Assembly: GCF_003633755.1 (NCBI RefSeq)
Contig: NZ_RBIL01000002.1
Location: forward strand, 1,364,001 to 1,428,000
Length of the DNA: 64,000 nt
Origin: Solirubrobacter pauli
GTDB lineage: Bacteria > Actinomycetota > Thermoleophilia > Solirubrobacterales > Solirubrobacteraceae
Direction: 5' to 3'
The position numbers and the translations under genes are program-made. The notes under the pieces are model-generated. The model did no database searches and was not told the origin of the DNA. It was given only the letters and a program-made list of their open reading frames with translations. Below are positions 45,602-54,290 of the stretch, one piece after another (the first letter of the stretch is position 1; each line of letters begins with the position of its first letter).

Positions 45602-46219
45602 ATGCCGCGATCCACGCTGCGCCGTTCACTGCTGTGCGCCGGCGCGCTGTGCCTCACGGCTTCGGCCACCACCCCGGCCCTGGCTGACGCTGCTCCCCAG
45701 GTGGGCGTCAGCGCGAAGCGATTGAACATCCAGACCGGAAGCCGCGCGACCGTCAAAGGTCGTTTGCAGGCTCCGGGCTCAGTGAGACTGCAGATCCAGC
45801 GGGGCCACCGCTGGGTGACCATCGACCGCGACCGCACCGACGCGCGTGGCCGCTACGCCCTGCGAGGGCGCTTGCGGCAGCCCACGAGCGCACGCGCGCG
45901 CGTGAAGACGAGCTCCGGCGCCACGCGCGTGGTCGGACGCCTGAACGTGTACCGCCGGGCCTTGGCCTCGTGGTACGGCCCGGGCCTGTTCGGCAACAAG
46001 CTCGGCTGTGGCGGCACGTTGACGACCGGCTCGATCGGCGTCGCCAACAAGCACCTGCCGTGCGGCTCGAAGGTGACGTTGCGCCACCGCGGGCGCGTCC
46101 TCCGCGTCCGCGTGATCGATCGCGGCCCCTACGTGGGCGGCCGCGAGTACGACCTGACGGCCGCGACCGCGCGCAAGCTCGGGTTCTCCGGTCACGGGCC
46201 GATCCAGGCCACCCGGTAG
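45602..46219 (+). CDS. RlpA-like double-psi beta-barrel secreted protein
   Basis: A 205-residue exported protein. The signal peptide is LLCAGALCLTASATTPALA, followed by a basic beta-rich domain and a C-terminal RlpA/expansin-like double-psi barrel (ALASWYGPGLFGN, CGGTLTTGSIGVANKHLPCG, VRVIDRGPYVGGREYDLTAA) starting near residue 121. The family includes septal-ring lytic transglycosylases and wall-binding proteins. ATG 45602 is set by the strong AGGAGG; the open frame upstream is leader. Confidence 0.88.
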   Translation: MPRSTLRRSLLCAGALCLTASATTPALADAAPQVGVSAKRLNIQTGSRATVKGRLQAPGSVRLQIQRGHRWVTIDRDRTDARGRYALRGRLRQPTSARARVKTSSGATRVVGRLNVYRRALASWYGPGLFGNKLGCGGTLTTGSIGVANKHLPCGSKVTLRHRGRVLRVRVIDRGPYVGGREYDLTAATARKLGFSGHGPIQATR

Positions 46220-46253
46220 GAACGGACGTTCGCGTCCGGGGTCATCCCTACCG
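46215..46253 (+). terminator. Hairpin terminator after the rlpA-like gene
   Basis: CGGACG-TTCG-CGTCCG (46223-46238) is a stable UUCG tetraloop hairpin, enclosed by GGTAGG (46215-46220, over the stop codon) and CCTACC (46247-46252). Confidence 0.6.
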
Positions 46254-46262
46254 TGTGGAGGG

Positions 46263-47348
46263 ATGGCCCCGAAGCGCGTGATCGCTCATCTGGATTGCGA
46301 CGCCTTCTACGCGACCGTGGAGCTGCTCAAGCGGCCTGACCTCAAGGGCAAGCCGCTGATCGTGGCCGGCTCCGGGCCGCGCTCGGTGGTCACCACGGCG
46401 TCCTACGAGGCGCGCAAGTTCGGCGTCGGCTCCGCGATGCCCGCGTCCCAGGCGCGGCGGCTGTGCCCGACCGCGGTCGTCATCCCGCCGGACTTCACCG
46501 CGTACCGGGAGAAGTCGCGCGAGGTGTGGACGATCGTGCGCTCGCGGCTGGAGGCCGTGCAGGGCATGGGCATCGACGAGGCCTACGCGGACCTGACCGG
46601 TGTCGAGAAGCCGCTGCGCGTCCTGCGCGAGCTGGTCGAGCAGGTGAAGAAGGACACCGGGGTGCAGATCTCGGTCGGCGTCGGGCCGAACCGGCTCATC
46701 GCCAAGTGCTGCTCGGACCTCGGCAAGCCCGCCGGGTTCGTCGCGATGGGGCGTGAGGAAGCGTGCATCCGCTTCGCCGCCGCGCCGACGCGCCGGCTGC
46801 CGGGCATCGGACCCAAGACGGCCGAGCGCCTGGCCGAGATGGGCTACGTGACGGTCGCGCAGCTGCAGGAGGCCGACGAGGCGCAGCTGGCCGCCCGCTT
46901 CGGGGACCGCTGGGCCCGGTACCTGAAGGCCCGCGCGACCTTCCACGACGACTCGCCCGTGGAGACGGAGTCCGGCGCCGCCAAGTCGGTGTCGACGGAG
47001 CGGACGTTCGACACGGACGTCGAGACGCACGACGAGCAGGAGAAGATCCTGCGCGCGCTCGCCCGTGAGCTGTGCGAGAACCTCCAGGCGAAGCGCCGCC
47101 AGGGGCGGACGGTCGCGATCAAGGTGCGGCTCGCCGACTGGACGACGGTCACGCGCGCGAAGACCCTGGACGGCTCGACGAACGACGTCGAGCTCGTGAC
47201 GGAGACCGCGGTCGCGCTGCTGCGCGCCTACGCGCCGCCGCAACCGGTGCGGCTGCTCGGGGTGCGCCTGGCGGGCTTCGACGACGTCGAGCCCGACAAG
47301 CCACCGGCGCCGGTCGCGCCGGTGGGTCAGCTGATGCTGCCGGTCTAG
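46263..47348 (+). CDS. dinB: DNA polymerase IV (Y-family, DinB)
   Basis: Translesion polymerase of 361 residues. The catalytic Asp is in VIAHLDCDAFYATVELLKRP, with GIDEAYADLTG carrying the Asp-Glu pair, the HhH segment LPGIGPKTAERLAEMGYVTV, and the little-finger domain KSVSTERTFDTDV. The C-terminal QLMLPV fits a sliding-clamp-binding motif. All catalytic acids are present, so it should be active. The stop codon uses the left CTA of the 162-bp element downstream. Confidence 0.93.
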   Translation: MAPKRVIAHLDCDAFYATVELLKRPDLKGKPLIVAGSGPRSVVTTASYEARKFGVGSAMPASQARRLCPTAVVIPPDFTAYREKSREVWTIVRSRLEAVQGMGIDEAYADLTGVEKPLRVLRELVEQVKKDTGVQISVGVGPNRLIAKCCSDLGKPAGFVAMGREEACIRFAAAPTRRLPGIGPKTAERLAEMGYVTVAQLQEADEAQLAARFGDRWARYLKARATFHDDSPVETESGAAKSVSTERTFDTDVETHDEQEKILRALARELCENLQAKRRQGRTVAIKVRLADWTTVTRAKTLDGSTNDVELVTETAVALLRAYAPPQPVRLLGVRLAGFDDVEPDKPPAPVAPVGQLMLPV

Positions 47349-47509
47349 TGCCCTGAGCCGGACGTTGGCGCGTGCCTAGCGGGCCCGATCGTCGTGGCTG
47401 GGGGTCGCCGGTGATCCAGCGCATACCGGTGGTACGTGCGGGATCGCCGGCGGCCGTCAGGCGCGGCGAGACGCCCGGTAGGCGCCCGCGAACGTCTGGT
47501 TCAGGGCAC
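47348..47509. mobile_element. 162-bp imperfect hairpin element flanked by CTA (MITE candidate)
   Basis: Ends GTGCCCTGA...TCAGGGCAC are exact inverted repeats. The 37-nt outer arms have 31 identical pairs, 3 G-U-type and 3 mismatches. Inner arms 47406-47417/47441-47452 and a terminal hairpin complete one long fold. CTA occurs at 47345-47347 and 47510-47512, as a 3-bp target duplication would. Removing the element plus one CTA restores ...GGTCTAGTAG..., in which dinB and the thioredoxin gene would share a CTAG stop. There is no coding capacity. Confidence 0.55.
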
Positions 47510-48232
47510 CTAGTAGAGCGCCGACGCGAGCTTGCGGCGCGCCTCGCGCGCCACGGGGTGCTCCACACCGAGCTCGTCGAGCACGCCGACGACCGCGCGC
47601 CGCAGGTCCTCGCGCTGCTCGCCGGTGGAGTCGGGGATCGCGGCGATCAGCGTGTCCAGCCCCGGCTCGACCTCGCCGCGGTCGATCTGCGCGAACGCCT
47701 CGGCCAGGTTCGGGTCGTCCTCGAGGCGCAGGCGGGCGAGCAGGCCCTCAGCGGCGAAGCCGGTCGCGTTGCCGAGCAGCTCCAGCGCCTCCTCGCGCGG
47801 GACGAGGCGGGCCAGGGCGACCTTCGCGTCGATCCGGCTCGGCTCGAGCTCGAGCGCGCGGCGCAGGTTCGCCTCGCCGCCCTCGGCCACGAGCGCTTCC
47901 GCCTCCGACGGGACGAGCCCGTCCAGCCAGCGGTTGACCTGCGCGGGCGGCAGCGCGCCGACGAACTCCTCGACGACCTTCCCGTCCTTGAACGCCTTGA
48001 CCGCCGGGATCGACTGGATGCCGAAGGCCTGGGACACGCGCGGGTTCGCGTCGGTGTCGACCTTGACCAGCTCGACGGCGCCGTCGCGGTCCTCGACGGC
48101 CTTCTCGATCACGGGCCCGAGCATGCGGCACGGGCCGCACCACTCCGCCCAGAAGTCGACGACGACGGGCTTCTCGTACGAGCGCTTGATGACTTCCTGC
48201 TCGAAGGTGGTGTCAGTGGCGTCGATGGGCAC
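47510..48232 (-). CDS. Thioredoxin with C-terminal TPR domain (YbbN/CnoX-like)
   Basis: A 240-residue co-chaperone-like thioredoxin. VVVDFWAEWCGPCRMLGPVI contains the redox WCGPC, followed by the cis-Pro loop FGIQSIPAVKAFKDG, then helical repeats (AEALVAEGGEANLRRALELE..., EAFAQIDRGEVEPGLDTLIA). CnoX-type proteins protect nascent proteins from oxidation. GTG 48232 follows TATCCT by 6 nt, and the divergent hydrolase starts only 18 bp away, so both 5' ends are extremely short. Confidence 0.9.
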   Translation of the reverse strand: MPIDATDTTFEQEVIKRSYEKPVVVDFWAEWCGPCRMLGPVIEKAVEDRDGAVELVKVDTDANPRVSQAFGIQSIPAVKAFKDGKVVEEFVGALPPAQVNRWLDGLVPSEAEALVAEGGEANLRRALELEPSRIDAKVALARLVPREEALELLGNATGFAAEGLLARLRLEDDPNLAEAFAQIDRGEVEPGLDTLIAAIPDSTGEQREDLRRAVVGVLDELGVEHPVAREARRKLASALY

Positions 48233-48250
48233 GCTGCGAGGATAGACCCC

Positions 48251-49036
48251 ATGCAGATCGACGCGGACGGGGTGACGCTGGACGGCGACGACGCGGGCGA
48301 GGGCTCGCCGGTCGTCCTCCTGCACGGGCTGACGGCGACGCGTCGTTACGTCGTCATGGGCTCCAAGGCGCTCGAGCGCGCCGGCCACCGCGTGGTCATG
48401 TACGACGCCCGCGCCCACGGCCAGTCCGACGGCGGCGACGACTACTCCTACGACCGCCTCGCCGCGGACCTGCTCGCCGTCCTCGACGACCGTGGCATCG
48501 ACAAGGCGACCCTCGCGGGCGCGTCGATGGGTGCCCACACGATCACCCGGTTCGCCCTCCTGCACCCCGAGCGCGTCGCCGGCCTCGTGATCATGACCCC
48601 GGCCTACTCGCCCGACCGCGACCCCGGCCTCGACCGCTGGGACCGCCTCGCGAACGGCCTCCGCACCGGCGGCGTCGAGGGCTTCGTCGAGGCCTACGGC
48701 ACCCCGAAGGTCCCCGAGAAGTGGCACGACACGATCTTCCGCGTCCTGCACCAGCGCCTCGCCGCCCACGCCCACCCGGACGCGCTCGCCGACGCCCTCA
48801 GCGCGGTCCCGCGCTCGCGCCCGTTCGAGACCTGGGACGAGCTGGCCGCGATCGACGCGCCCACGCTGGTCGTCGCCAGCCGCGACGAGGTCGACCCGGA
48901 GCACCCGTACGAGACCGGCAAGCGCTACGCCGAGGCGATCCCGGACGCGAAGCTGATCTCCGAGGACGAAGGCGCCTCGCCGCTCGCCTGGCAGGGCGCT
49001 CAGGTCTCGAAGGTCATCGCCGACCTCGCCCCGTGA
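48251..49036 (+). CDS. Alpha/beta hydrolase
   Basis: A 261-residue alpha/beta-hydrolase. The oxyanion strand is PVVLLHGLTATRRYV, the nucleophile elbow ATLAGASMGAHTITRF, and the acid region PTLVVASRDEVDPEHP. At the usual catalytic-His loop the sequence is EDEGASPLAWQGAQ, with no His, so the triad is incomplete or uses another residue (the earlier EHP). GTGA-coupled to the DUF3052 gene. The substrate is unknown. Confidence 0.85.
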   Translation: MQIDADGVTLDGDDAGEGSPVVLLHGLTATRRYVVMGSKALERAGHRVVMYDARAHGQSDGGDDYSYDRLAADLLAVLDDRGIDKATLAGASMGAHTITRFALLHPERVAGLVIMTPAYSPDRDPGLDRWDRLANGLRTGGVEGFVEAYGTPKVPEKWHDTIFRVLHQRLAAHAHPDALADALSAVPRSRPFETWDELAAIDAPTLVVASRDEVDPEHPYETGKRYAEAIPDAKLISEDEGASPLAWQGAQVSKVIADLAP

Positions 49037-49425
49037 GCGCGGGCTACAGCGGCACGCCGTTGGAGAAGAAGCTCGGCATCAAGCCCGGGCACCGCGTGCT
49101 GTTGCTCAACGCCCCCGAGGGGTTCACGCTGGACGCGCCCGTCGTCACGCGCGCGACCGGGTTCGCGAACGTGATCCTCAGCTTCCACACCGAACGCAGG
49201 CAGCTCGAGAAGCGGCTGCCGGTGCTGCGCACGAAGATGGAGCAAGACGCCGGATTGTGGATCGCCTGGCCGAAGCAGGCGTCCAAGCGGCCGACGGACA
49301 TCACGGAGGACGTCGTCCGTGAGATCGCGCTGAGGAACCGGCTGGTGGACAACAAGGTCGCGGCGATCGATGACGTGTGGAGCGGGTTGCGGCTCGTGAT
49401 CCGCGTCAAAGACCGGCTACCTTGA
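49033..49425 (+). CDS. DUF3052-like protein
   Basis: A 130-residue protein, SAGYSGTPLEKKLGIKPGHR then ILSFHTERRQLEKRLPVLRT, IAWPKQASKRPTDITEDVVR and a C-terminal IDDVWSGLRLVIRVKDRL. This is the compact single-domain pattern of actinobacterial DUF3052 (IAWPK...DITED...R). It has no known enzymatic activity. GTG 49033 overlaps the hydrolase stop. Confidence 0.82.
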   Translation: MSAGYSGTPLEKKLGIKPGHRVLLLNAPEGFTLDAPVVTRATGFANVILSFHTERRQLEKRLPVLRTKMEQDAGLWIAWPKQASKRPTDITEDVVREIALRNRLVDNKVAAIDDVWSGLRLVIRVKDRLP

Positions 49426-49429
49426 CTAA

Positions 49430-50434
49430 ATGGCCGCCGACGAGCTTCCCGAGGACCAGCGCCTCCACAACATCTCGCCCAAGGCGTACGAGCACCCCGC
49501 TGATCGTGCCGCGACCGCGGCGCTGCAGCAGATCCCGATGATCGACACGGTCGTGCGCAAGCTCATCGAGTTCGGCGAGCGGTCGGTCTTCCAGGAGCTG
49601 ATGGCGAGCGCCGTGCGGCTGGGCGAGGACCAGATGCCCGAGGTGTACGCGTCGCACCGGGCGTCGCTCGCACGGCTGGACATCGAGTACGTGCCGGACC
49701 TGTACATCGTCCAGTGGCCGTTCATCAACGCGATGGCGATCGGCTCCAAGAAGCCGATCGTGGTGGTCAACTCGGGCACCGTGAACCTGATGGACGAGCA
49801 CGAGCTGCGCACGGTGCTCGCGCACGAGGCCGGGCACATCCTGTCCGACCACGTGATGTACCAGACCGCGCTGTTCATCCTGCTGCGCATGGGCAGTGGG
49901 GCGCTCAACCGGCTGCCGTTCTTCGCCGGCCTGCCGCTGCTGGCGATCCGGCTCGCGCTGCTGGAGTGGTTCCGGGCCGCGGAGCTCACGTGCGACCGCG
50001 CGGCGACGATCGTCACGCGCAGCCCGATGACGACCTGCCAGACGATGATGGTCATGGCGGCCGGCGCGTCCTCGCGCAAGCTCAGCCTGGACGCGTTCGT
50101 CGCCCAGGCCAACGAGTACGTGGACTGGGAGCCGGGCTGGGACAAGCTGATGCGCTTCGGCCGCGAGCTCAACCAGACGCACCCGTACCCGGTGCGCCGG
50201 GTGCACGAGCTGATGAAGTGGGTCCGCTCGGGCGAGTACGACCGGATCATCAACGGCGAGTACGTCAAGCGCGGCACGAAGGCCGACGCGCGCGAGGCGG
50301 CCGCGGACGCGACCGACTACTACGCCGACAAGTTCAAGGGCATCTTCGAGGAGGCCGGCGTCGGCGTCCGCAAGGCGGGCGACAAGGCCGGCGAGGCCGC
50401 CGACCGGATCTCCGACTGGCTGAAGCAGCGATAG
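49430..50434 (+). CDS. M48-family zinc metallopeptidase
   Basis: A 334-residue peptidase with HEAGH (VLAHEAGHILSDHVM, residues about 133-137) and a third ligand Glu in FRAAELTCDRAA. Hydrophobic stretches around TALFILLRMGSG and FAGLPLLAIRLALLEW may dip into the membrane. The C-terminal amphipathic tail is EEAGVGVRKAGDKAGEAADRI. TACCTT lies 6 nt before ATG 49430, so it has its own leaderless promoter inside the end of the DUF3052 gene. Its last 115 bp overlap the convergent GGDEF-EAL gene. Confidence 0.88.
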   Translation: MAADELPEDQRLHNISPKAYEHPADRAATAALQQIPMIDTVVRKLIEFGERSVFQELMASAVRLGEDQMPEVYASHRASLARLDIEYVPDLYIVQWPFINAMAIGSKKPIVVVNSGTVNLMDEHELRTVLAHEAGHILSDHVMYQTALFILLRMGSGALNRLPFFAGLPLLAIRLALLEWFRAAELTCDRAATIVTRSPMTTCQTMMVMAAGASSRKLSLDAFVAQANEYVDWEPGWDKLMRFGRELNQTHPYPVRRVHELMKWVRSGEYDRIINGEYVKRGTKADAREAAADATDYYADKFKGIFEEAGVGVRKAGDKAGEAADRISDWLKQR

Positions 50435-52566
50435 GCCGGCAGCGGCCTCGAGAAGTGGTAGCCCTGCGCGACGTGGCAGTCCAGCGCGCGCAGGGCGGCT
50501 GCCTGCTCGGCGGTTTCCACGCCCTCGGCGACCGCGGTCGCGCCCAGCTCGTGCGTGAGTGACACGATCGCCGCGACGATCGCGTGGTCGTCAGCGCCGT
50601 CGGTGATCCCGTCGACGAACGACTTGTCGATCTTGATCACGTCGACCGGCAGCAGGTGCTTGAGCTTGGACAGCGAGGAGTAGCCGACCCCGAAGTCGTC
50701 GATCGCGAGCCGCACGCCCAGCGCCGTCAGCGCCCGGAGCACGCGCCGCGCGGCCTCGGGGTCCTCCATGATCGCGCTCTCGGTGATCTCCAGGCACAGG
50801 GCGGAGGCCGGCAGGCCGCTGTCGCGCAGCGCGTCGTCGACGACCCGCGCGAGGCTCGGGCTGGAGAGCTGCAACGGACTCAGGTTCACGGCGATCACGA
50901 AGTCGTGGCCCCGCGCGCGCCAGTCCGCGGCCTGGCGGCAGGCGGTCTTGAGCACCCACTCGCCGATCGGGACGATCAGGCCGCTCTGCTCGGCGATCGG
51001 GATGAACGTCGCGGGGGAGATCGCGCCGTGTACCGGATGCGTCCAGCGCAGCAGCGCCGCCATCCCGTACAGGGCGCCGTCCGCGAGCCGCACCTCGGGC
51101 TGGTAGTGCAGCTCGAGCTGACCGGCGGCGATCGCCTCGCGCAGCCCCGCCTCGATGTCCAGCCGCTCGAGCGCACGGGCGCGCAGGGACTCGTCGAAGA
51201 CCTCCAGCCGCGCCTTGCCCTGGGCCTTGGCGTGGTACATGGCGGCGTCGGCGTCGCGCAGCAGCGCCTCGGCGTCCCCGCTCCCGAACGCGATGCCGAA
51301 GCTCGCGCTCAGGAACCGCTGGTGGCCGGCGAGGAGGAACGGCTCCCGCAGCACCGCCGCGAGCCGGTCCGCGGTGCGCCGGGCCTCGTCGATGCCGTCG
51401 AGGTCCTCGAGCAGGAGCACGAACTCGTCGCCGCCGAAGCGGGCGAGCACGTCGTCGGGGCGCAGCTCGGCCGTGAGGCGCTGCGCGACCTCGACCAGGA
51501 GCTCGTCACCGGTGCGGTGCCCGAGCGAGTCGTTGATGACCTTGAAGTTGTCGAGGTCGGCGAAGATCACGGCCACGTCACGGCCGGCCACGAGCGCGCG
51601 CCGGAGCACCGCGTCGAAGCGGGTGCGGTTGGGCAGCGCGGTCAGCGCGTCGTGGTGCGCCTGGTGGTCGAGCCGCTCGGCGTCGTGCTTGCGGGCCGTG
51701 ATGTCCACGCCCTGGAGGATCCAGTGGTCGGCCTCACCGGCCGCGTCCGCGATCAGCGACGAGCGCCAGAGGAACCAGCCGACCGTGCCGTCGGCCCGCA
51801 CGTAGCGACGCTCCTGCTCGGGCGCGTCCGGCGCGGGCGGCCAGCTCTCGGCGAGCGCGACGCGGTCCAGCTCCGGCACGAAGTCCCAGAACAGCAGGCC
51901 CTCGGGCTGCACGTGGCCGGTGCGCTCGCGCAGCTCGCGGTTGCCCCGCAGCACCCGGCCGCGAGGGGAGACGAGCGCGATCGCGACGGGCGCGTCGTCG
52001 AACGCCCGGCGGAAGCGCTCCTCGGACGCCTCCTCGGCCTCGGCCACGCGCTCGTTCTCGCGCCAGCTGACCAGGCTCGTGACGGTCAGGGCGGCGACGA
52101 ACGCGCCGTGGATCGCGGCCCACTTCCACGGGCTGTGGTCGTGGCTGAACACCGTGTCGGCCTCGACGGCACCGAAGGCGCCGTGCTGCACGACGACGAA
52201 CCCGATCGCCAGCAGGAACGTCCACCACTGCTGGTAGAGCGCGAGGGCGCCGACCATCACGAAGTAGTGGAAGTGCGCCTCGGTCGTGCCGTGCCAGGCG
52301 ACGACGAGCGCCGCCGAGCAGCACAGCAGCGCGACCGCGCACGCCGACGAGCGGACGGTACGGCTCAGCCGCTGGACGCACGCCAGCGCGCCGAACAGCG
52401 CGGGCGGCGCGTCGAACAGCCACGCCGCCGGCAGCGACCAGCCCTGCGTGACCGCGAACGCCGGGAGGACGAGCAGGTGGGCGACGAGCACGAGCAGCAG
52501 CGCCCGGTGCCGGGCGGCCCAGACGTCGTGCGGCAACGCGCGACCGCGTGGAATCCACGAGAGCAC
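50320..52566 (-). CDS. Membrane PAS-GGDEF-EAL protein (EAL motif degenerate)
   Basis: A 748-residue c-di-GMP protein. An N-terminal block of several membrane helices (about 15-185) is followed by a PAS domain (RFRRAFDDAPVAIALVSPRG, about 205-300), GGDEF (HHDALTALPNRTRFDAVL; intact GGDEF near 376) and EAL. In the EAL signature the Glu is replaced: YGMAALLRW, Ala503. Other EAL residues (CLEITES, LAIDDFGVGYSSLSKLK, IKIDKSFVDG, AEGVET) are kept. Diguanylate cyclase activity is likely and phosphodiesterase activity doubtful. The final ~38 residues beyond GYHFSRPLP are read antisense to the M48 peptidase gene. Confidence 0.9.
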   Translation of the reverse strand: MLSWIPRGRALPHDVWAARHRALLLVLVAHLLVLPAFAVTQGWSLPAAWLFDAPPALFGALACVQRLSRTVRSSACAVALLCCSAALVVAWHGTTEAHFHYFVMVGALALYQQWWTFLLAIGFVVVQHGAFGAVEADTVFSHDHSPWKWAAIHGAFVAALTVTSLVSWRENERVAEAEEASEERFRRAFDDAPVAIALVSPRGRVLRGNRELRERTGHVQPEGLLFWDFVPELDRVALAESWPPAPDAPEQERRYVRADGTVGWFLWRSSLIADAAGEADHWILQGVDITARKHDAERLDHQAHHDALTALPNRTRFDAVLRRALVAGRDVAVIFADLDNFKVINDSLGHRTGDELLVEVAQRLTAELRPDDVLARFGGDEFVLLLEDLDGIDEARRTADRLAAVLREPFLLAGHQRFLSASFGIAFGSGDAEALLRDADAAMYHAKAQGKARLEVFDESLRARALERLDIEAGLREAIAAGQLELHYQPEVRLADGALYGMAALLRWTHPVHGAISPATFIPIAEQSGLIVPIGEWVLKTACRQAADWRARGHDFVIAVNLSPLQLSSPSLARVVDDALRDSGLPASALCLEITESAIMEDPEAARRVLRALTALGVRLAIDDFGVGYSSLSKLKHLLPVDVIKIDKSFVDGITDGADDHAIVAAIVSLTHELGATAVAEGVETAEQAAALRALDCHVAQGYHFSRPLPAYRCFSQSEIRSAASPALSPALRTPTPASSKMPLNLSA

Positions 52567-52597
52567 ATCCCTGTGGTCGGTCGCAATCGGGGATTCC

Positions 52598-54187
52598 TTA
52601 GCGCAGGGCGCGAAGTGTGCGCCGCCGCACTACGCCGTCGGCGACGATCGAGACGCGATAGAGCCCCGGCGTCTTCGGCTTGACCTTGGTGGCGAAGCGC
52701 CCGCCGCGCACGTTGATGCGCTTGCGCTGGATCCGGGTCCACCGGCCGCGCACCTGCTTCTCGAGCACGCACTCGACGCGCGGCTGGCTCGGCGTCAGCA
52801 CGCCCGAGACCGCGAACGCCGTGTTGTGCCGGGCGCGCCGCTTGTCCGTCGTCAACACGAGGCTCGGGACGACCTTGACCGTGATCGGCGTGGACTCCAG
52901 CCGCCCGCGGGCGGCGTCGCCGGCGAACACGGCGCGGACCTGGCCGCTCGCCGGCAGCGTGACGCTCACGGCCCAGCTGCCGTCCGGGCCGGCGTTCGTG
53001 GTGGAGATCGGCGTCCAGGCGCTGCCGGCGGTCGTGTACTCGATGCTCAGCGGCGCGCTCGCGGCCGACGAGCCGTCCGCGAAGCGCAGCTGGCCGGAGA
53101 CCGTCACCGGCTTGAGGCCCTTCTGGCCAGCGGCCTTGACCGTCAGGCCGGACGCGGAGAACGCGTAGCGGGCGGCGCGCGTGCGCAGGTGCGGGAGCTG
53201 CGCGTACAGCTGGTCACCCGGGCAGGTCGTCTGGTTGCTGTCGCGGTGGCCGCTGATGCGCTCGAACACGACGGGCGTGCCGGACGGGTAGCGGTTCGTC
53301 GAGCCGCCGCCGGAGGTCAGCGTGACCTGCCCCTGCACCGGGACGCCGTGGATGCTGAGCTTCCAGCCGATCAGCTTCGCGAGCGCCTCGATCGCGGGGT
53401 CGTCCAGCGGGACCGCGGTGAACGTGCCCAGGCAGGCGATGCCGGTCGTGTCGCGGTTGAAGCCCTCGGCCTGGGCGCCGACCACGGCCGCCTCGATCCC
53501 GCCGGCGCGCCCCTCGAAGACGTTGCCGTAGCGGTCGACGAGGAAGTTGTACCCGATGTCGTTCCAGCCGTTGGACTCGATGTGGTAGCGGGCGATGCCG
53601 AGCACGATGCCCGGGGAGTCCTCGGGCGCGTACTCGATGCTGCCGGCCGTGTGGTGGACGAACGCGGCCTGGACGACGCCGTAGCTGGGAGCGCCCCGCG
53701 GCGGCGCCTGCGCGGCGCCCCAGCTGTCGCGCGGGATCACGAGCGGGCCCTGCTGGCTGGCCCGCGCGCGCGGCTTGCGCGGCGCGTCGTCGAGGGAGCG
53801 CACGAAGCGGGCGGTGAGACGGCGGGCCTGGCCCTTGAAGCGGAACTGCAGCTCGTCGGCGGTGCCGGTGAAGGCGGGGTCGGTGCCGTCGAGCGGGACG
53901 TGCGGGTGGGGGAGGGCGGTCCAGCGCGTCCAGCGCCCGCCCGCCTCACGCGCGCGGACCTGCGCGTGCAGGTGCGATCCCTTGGCCCAGCGGAGCCCGA
54001 CGAGGTCGAAGCGGTCCGGGGCCTTCAACGGGTCGGTGAGCTGCCAGCCGTGGGCGTTGACGGTGCCCAACGGGAGCTCGAACAGCCGCGGCTGGGATGC
54101 GGCCTTCGCGTTCGCGGTGGTGGGGAGTCGCAGCGCGCCGAGGGCGACCGCGCCGAGCCCCAGGACTTGGCGGCGGGAGAGGTCCAT
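52598..54187 (-). CDS. Tat-exported N-acetylmuramoyl-L-alanine amidase / PGRP-like protein
   Basis: A 529-residue secreted protein. The twin-arginine signal is MDLSRRQVLGLGAVALGALR. The amidase_2/PGRP domain (about 155-330) begins PLVIPRDSWGA; zinc ligands are in AAFVHHTAGS and ISGHRDSNQTTCPG, with NDIGYNFLVDRYGNVFEGR. Two C-terminal beta-sandwich modules follow (VTVSGQLRFADGSSA; TPSQPRVECVLEKQVRGRWT). It cleaves the peptide side chain from glycan in peptidoglycan, remodelling wall outside the cell. ATG 54187 is fixed by the signal sequence. Confidence 0.9.
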   Translation of the reverse strand: MDLSRRQVLGLGAVALGALRLPTTANAKAASQPRLFELPLGTVNAHGWQLTDPLKAPDRFDLVGLRWAKGSHLHAQVRAREAGGRWTRWTALPHPHVPLDGTDPAFTGTADELQFRFKGQARRLTARFVRSLDDAPRKPRARASQQGPLVIPRDSWGAAQAPPRGAPSYGVVQAAFVHHTAGSIEYAPEDSPGIVLGIARYHIESNGWNDIGYNFLVDRYGNVFEGRAGGIEAAVVGAQAEGFNRDTTGIACLGTFTAVPLDDPAIEALAKLIGWKLSIHGVPVQGQVTLTSGGGSTNRYPSGTPVVFERISGHRDSNQTTCPGDQLYAQLPHLRTRAARYAFSASGLTVKAAGQKGLKPVTVSGQLRFADGSSAASAPLSIEYTTAGSAWTPISTTNAGPDGSWAVSVTLPASGQVRAVFAGDAARGRLESTPITVKVVPSLVLTTDKRRARHNTAFAVSGVLTPSQPRVECVLEKQVRGRWTRIQRKRINVRGGRFATKVKPKTPGLYRVSIVADGVVRRRTLRALR

Positions 54188-54257
54188 CGATAGAGGGAAC
54201 CCAGGATGGCCCCGTTTGGAGCGGTCCGGGCGCTTGCAACCGATCCTGCGCCGGAAA

Positions 54258-54279
54258 TGGGAATGAGTTTCAGTAAGCT
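54258..54279 (+). promoter_or_regulatory. Zur-like box and -10 before the metal ABC operon
   Basis: TGGGAATGAGTTTCA (54258-54272) matches 12 of 15 positions of a TGAAAATGATTTTCA-type actinobacterial Zur site and is A/T-rich for the region. TAAGCT (54274-54279) could be the -10. Repression by zinc is inferred; no zur gene is present here. Confidence 0.5.
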
Positions 54280-54290
54280 GACGTCCCGTC

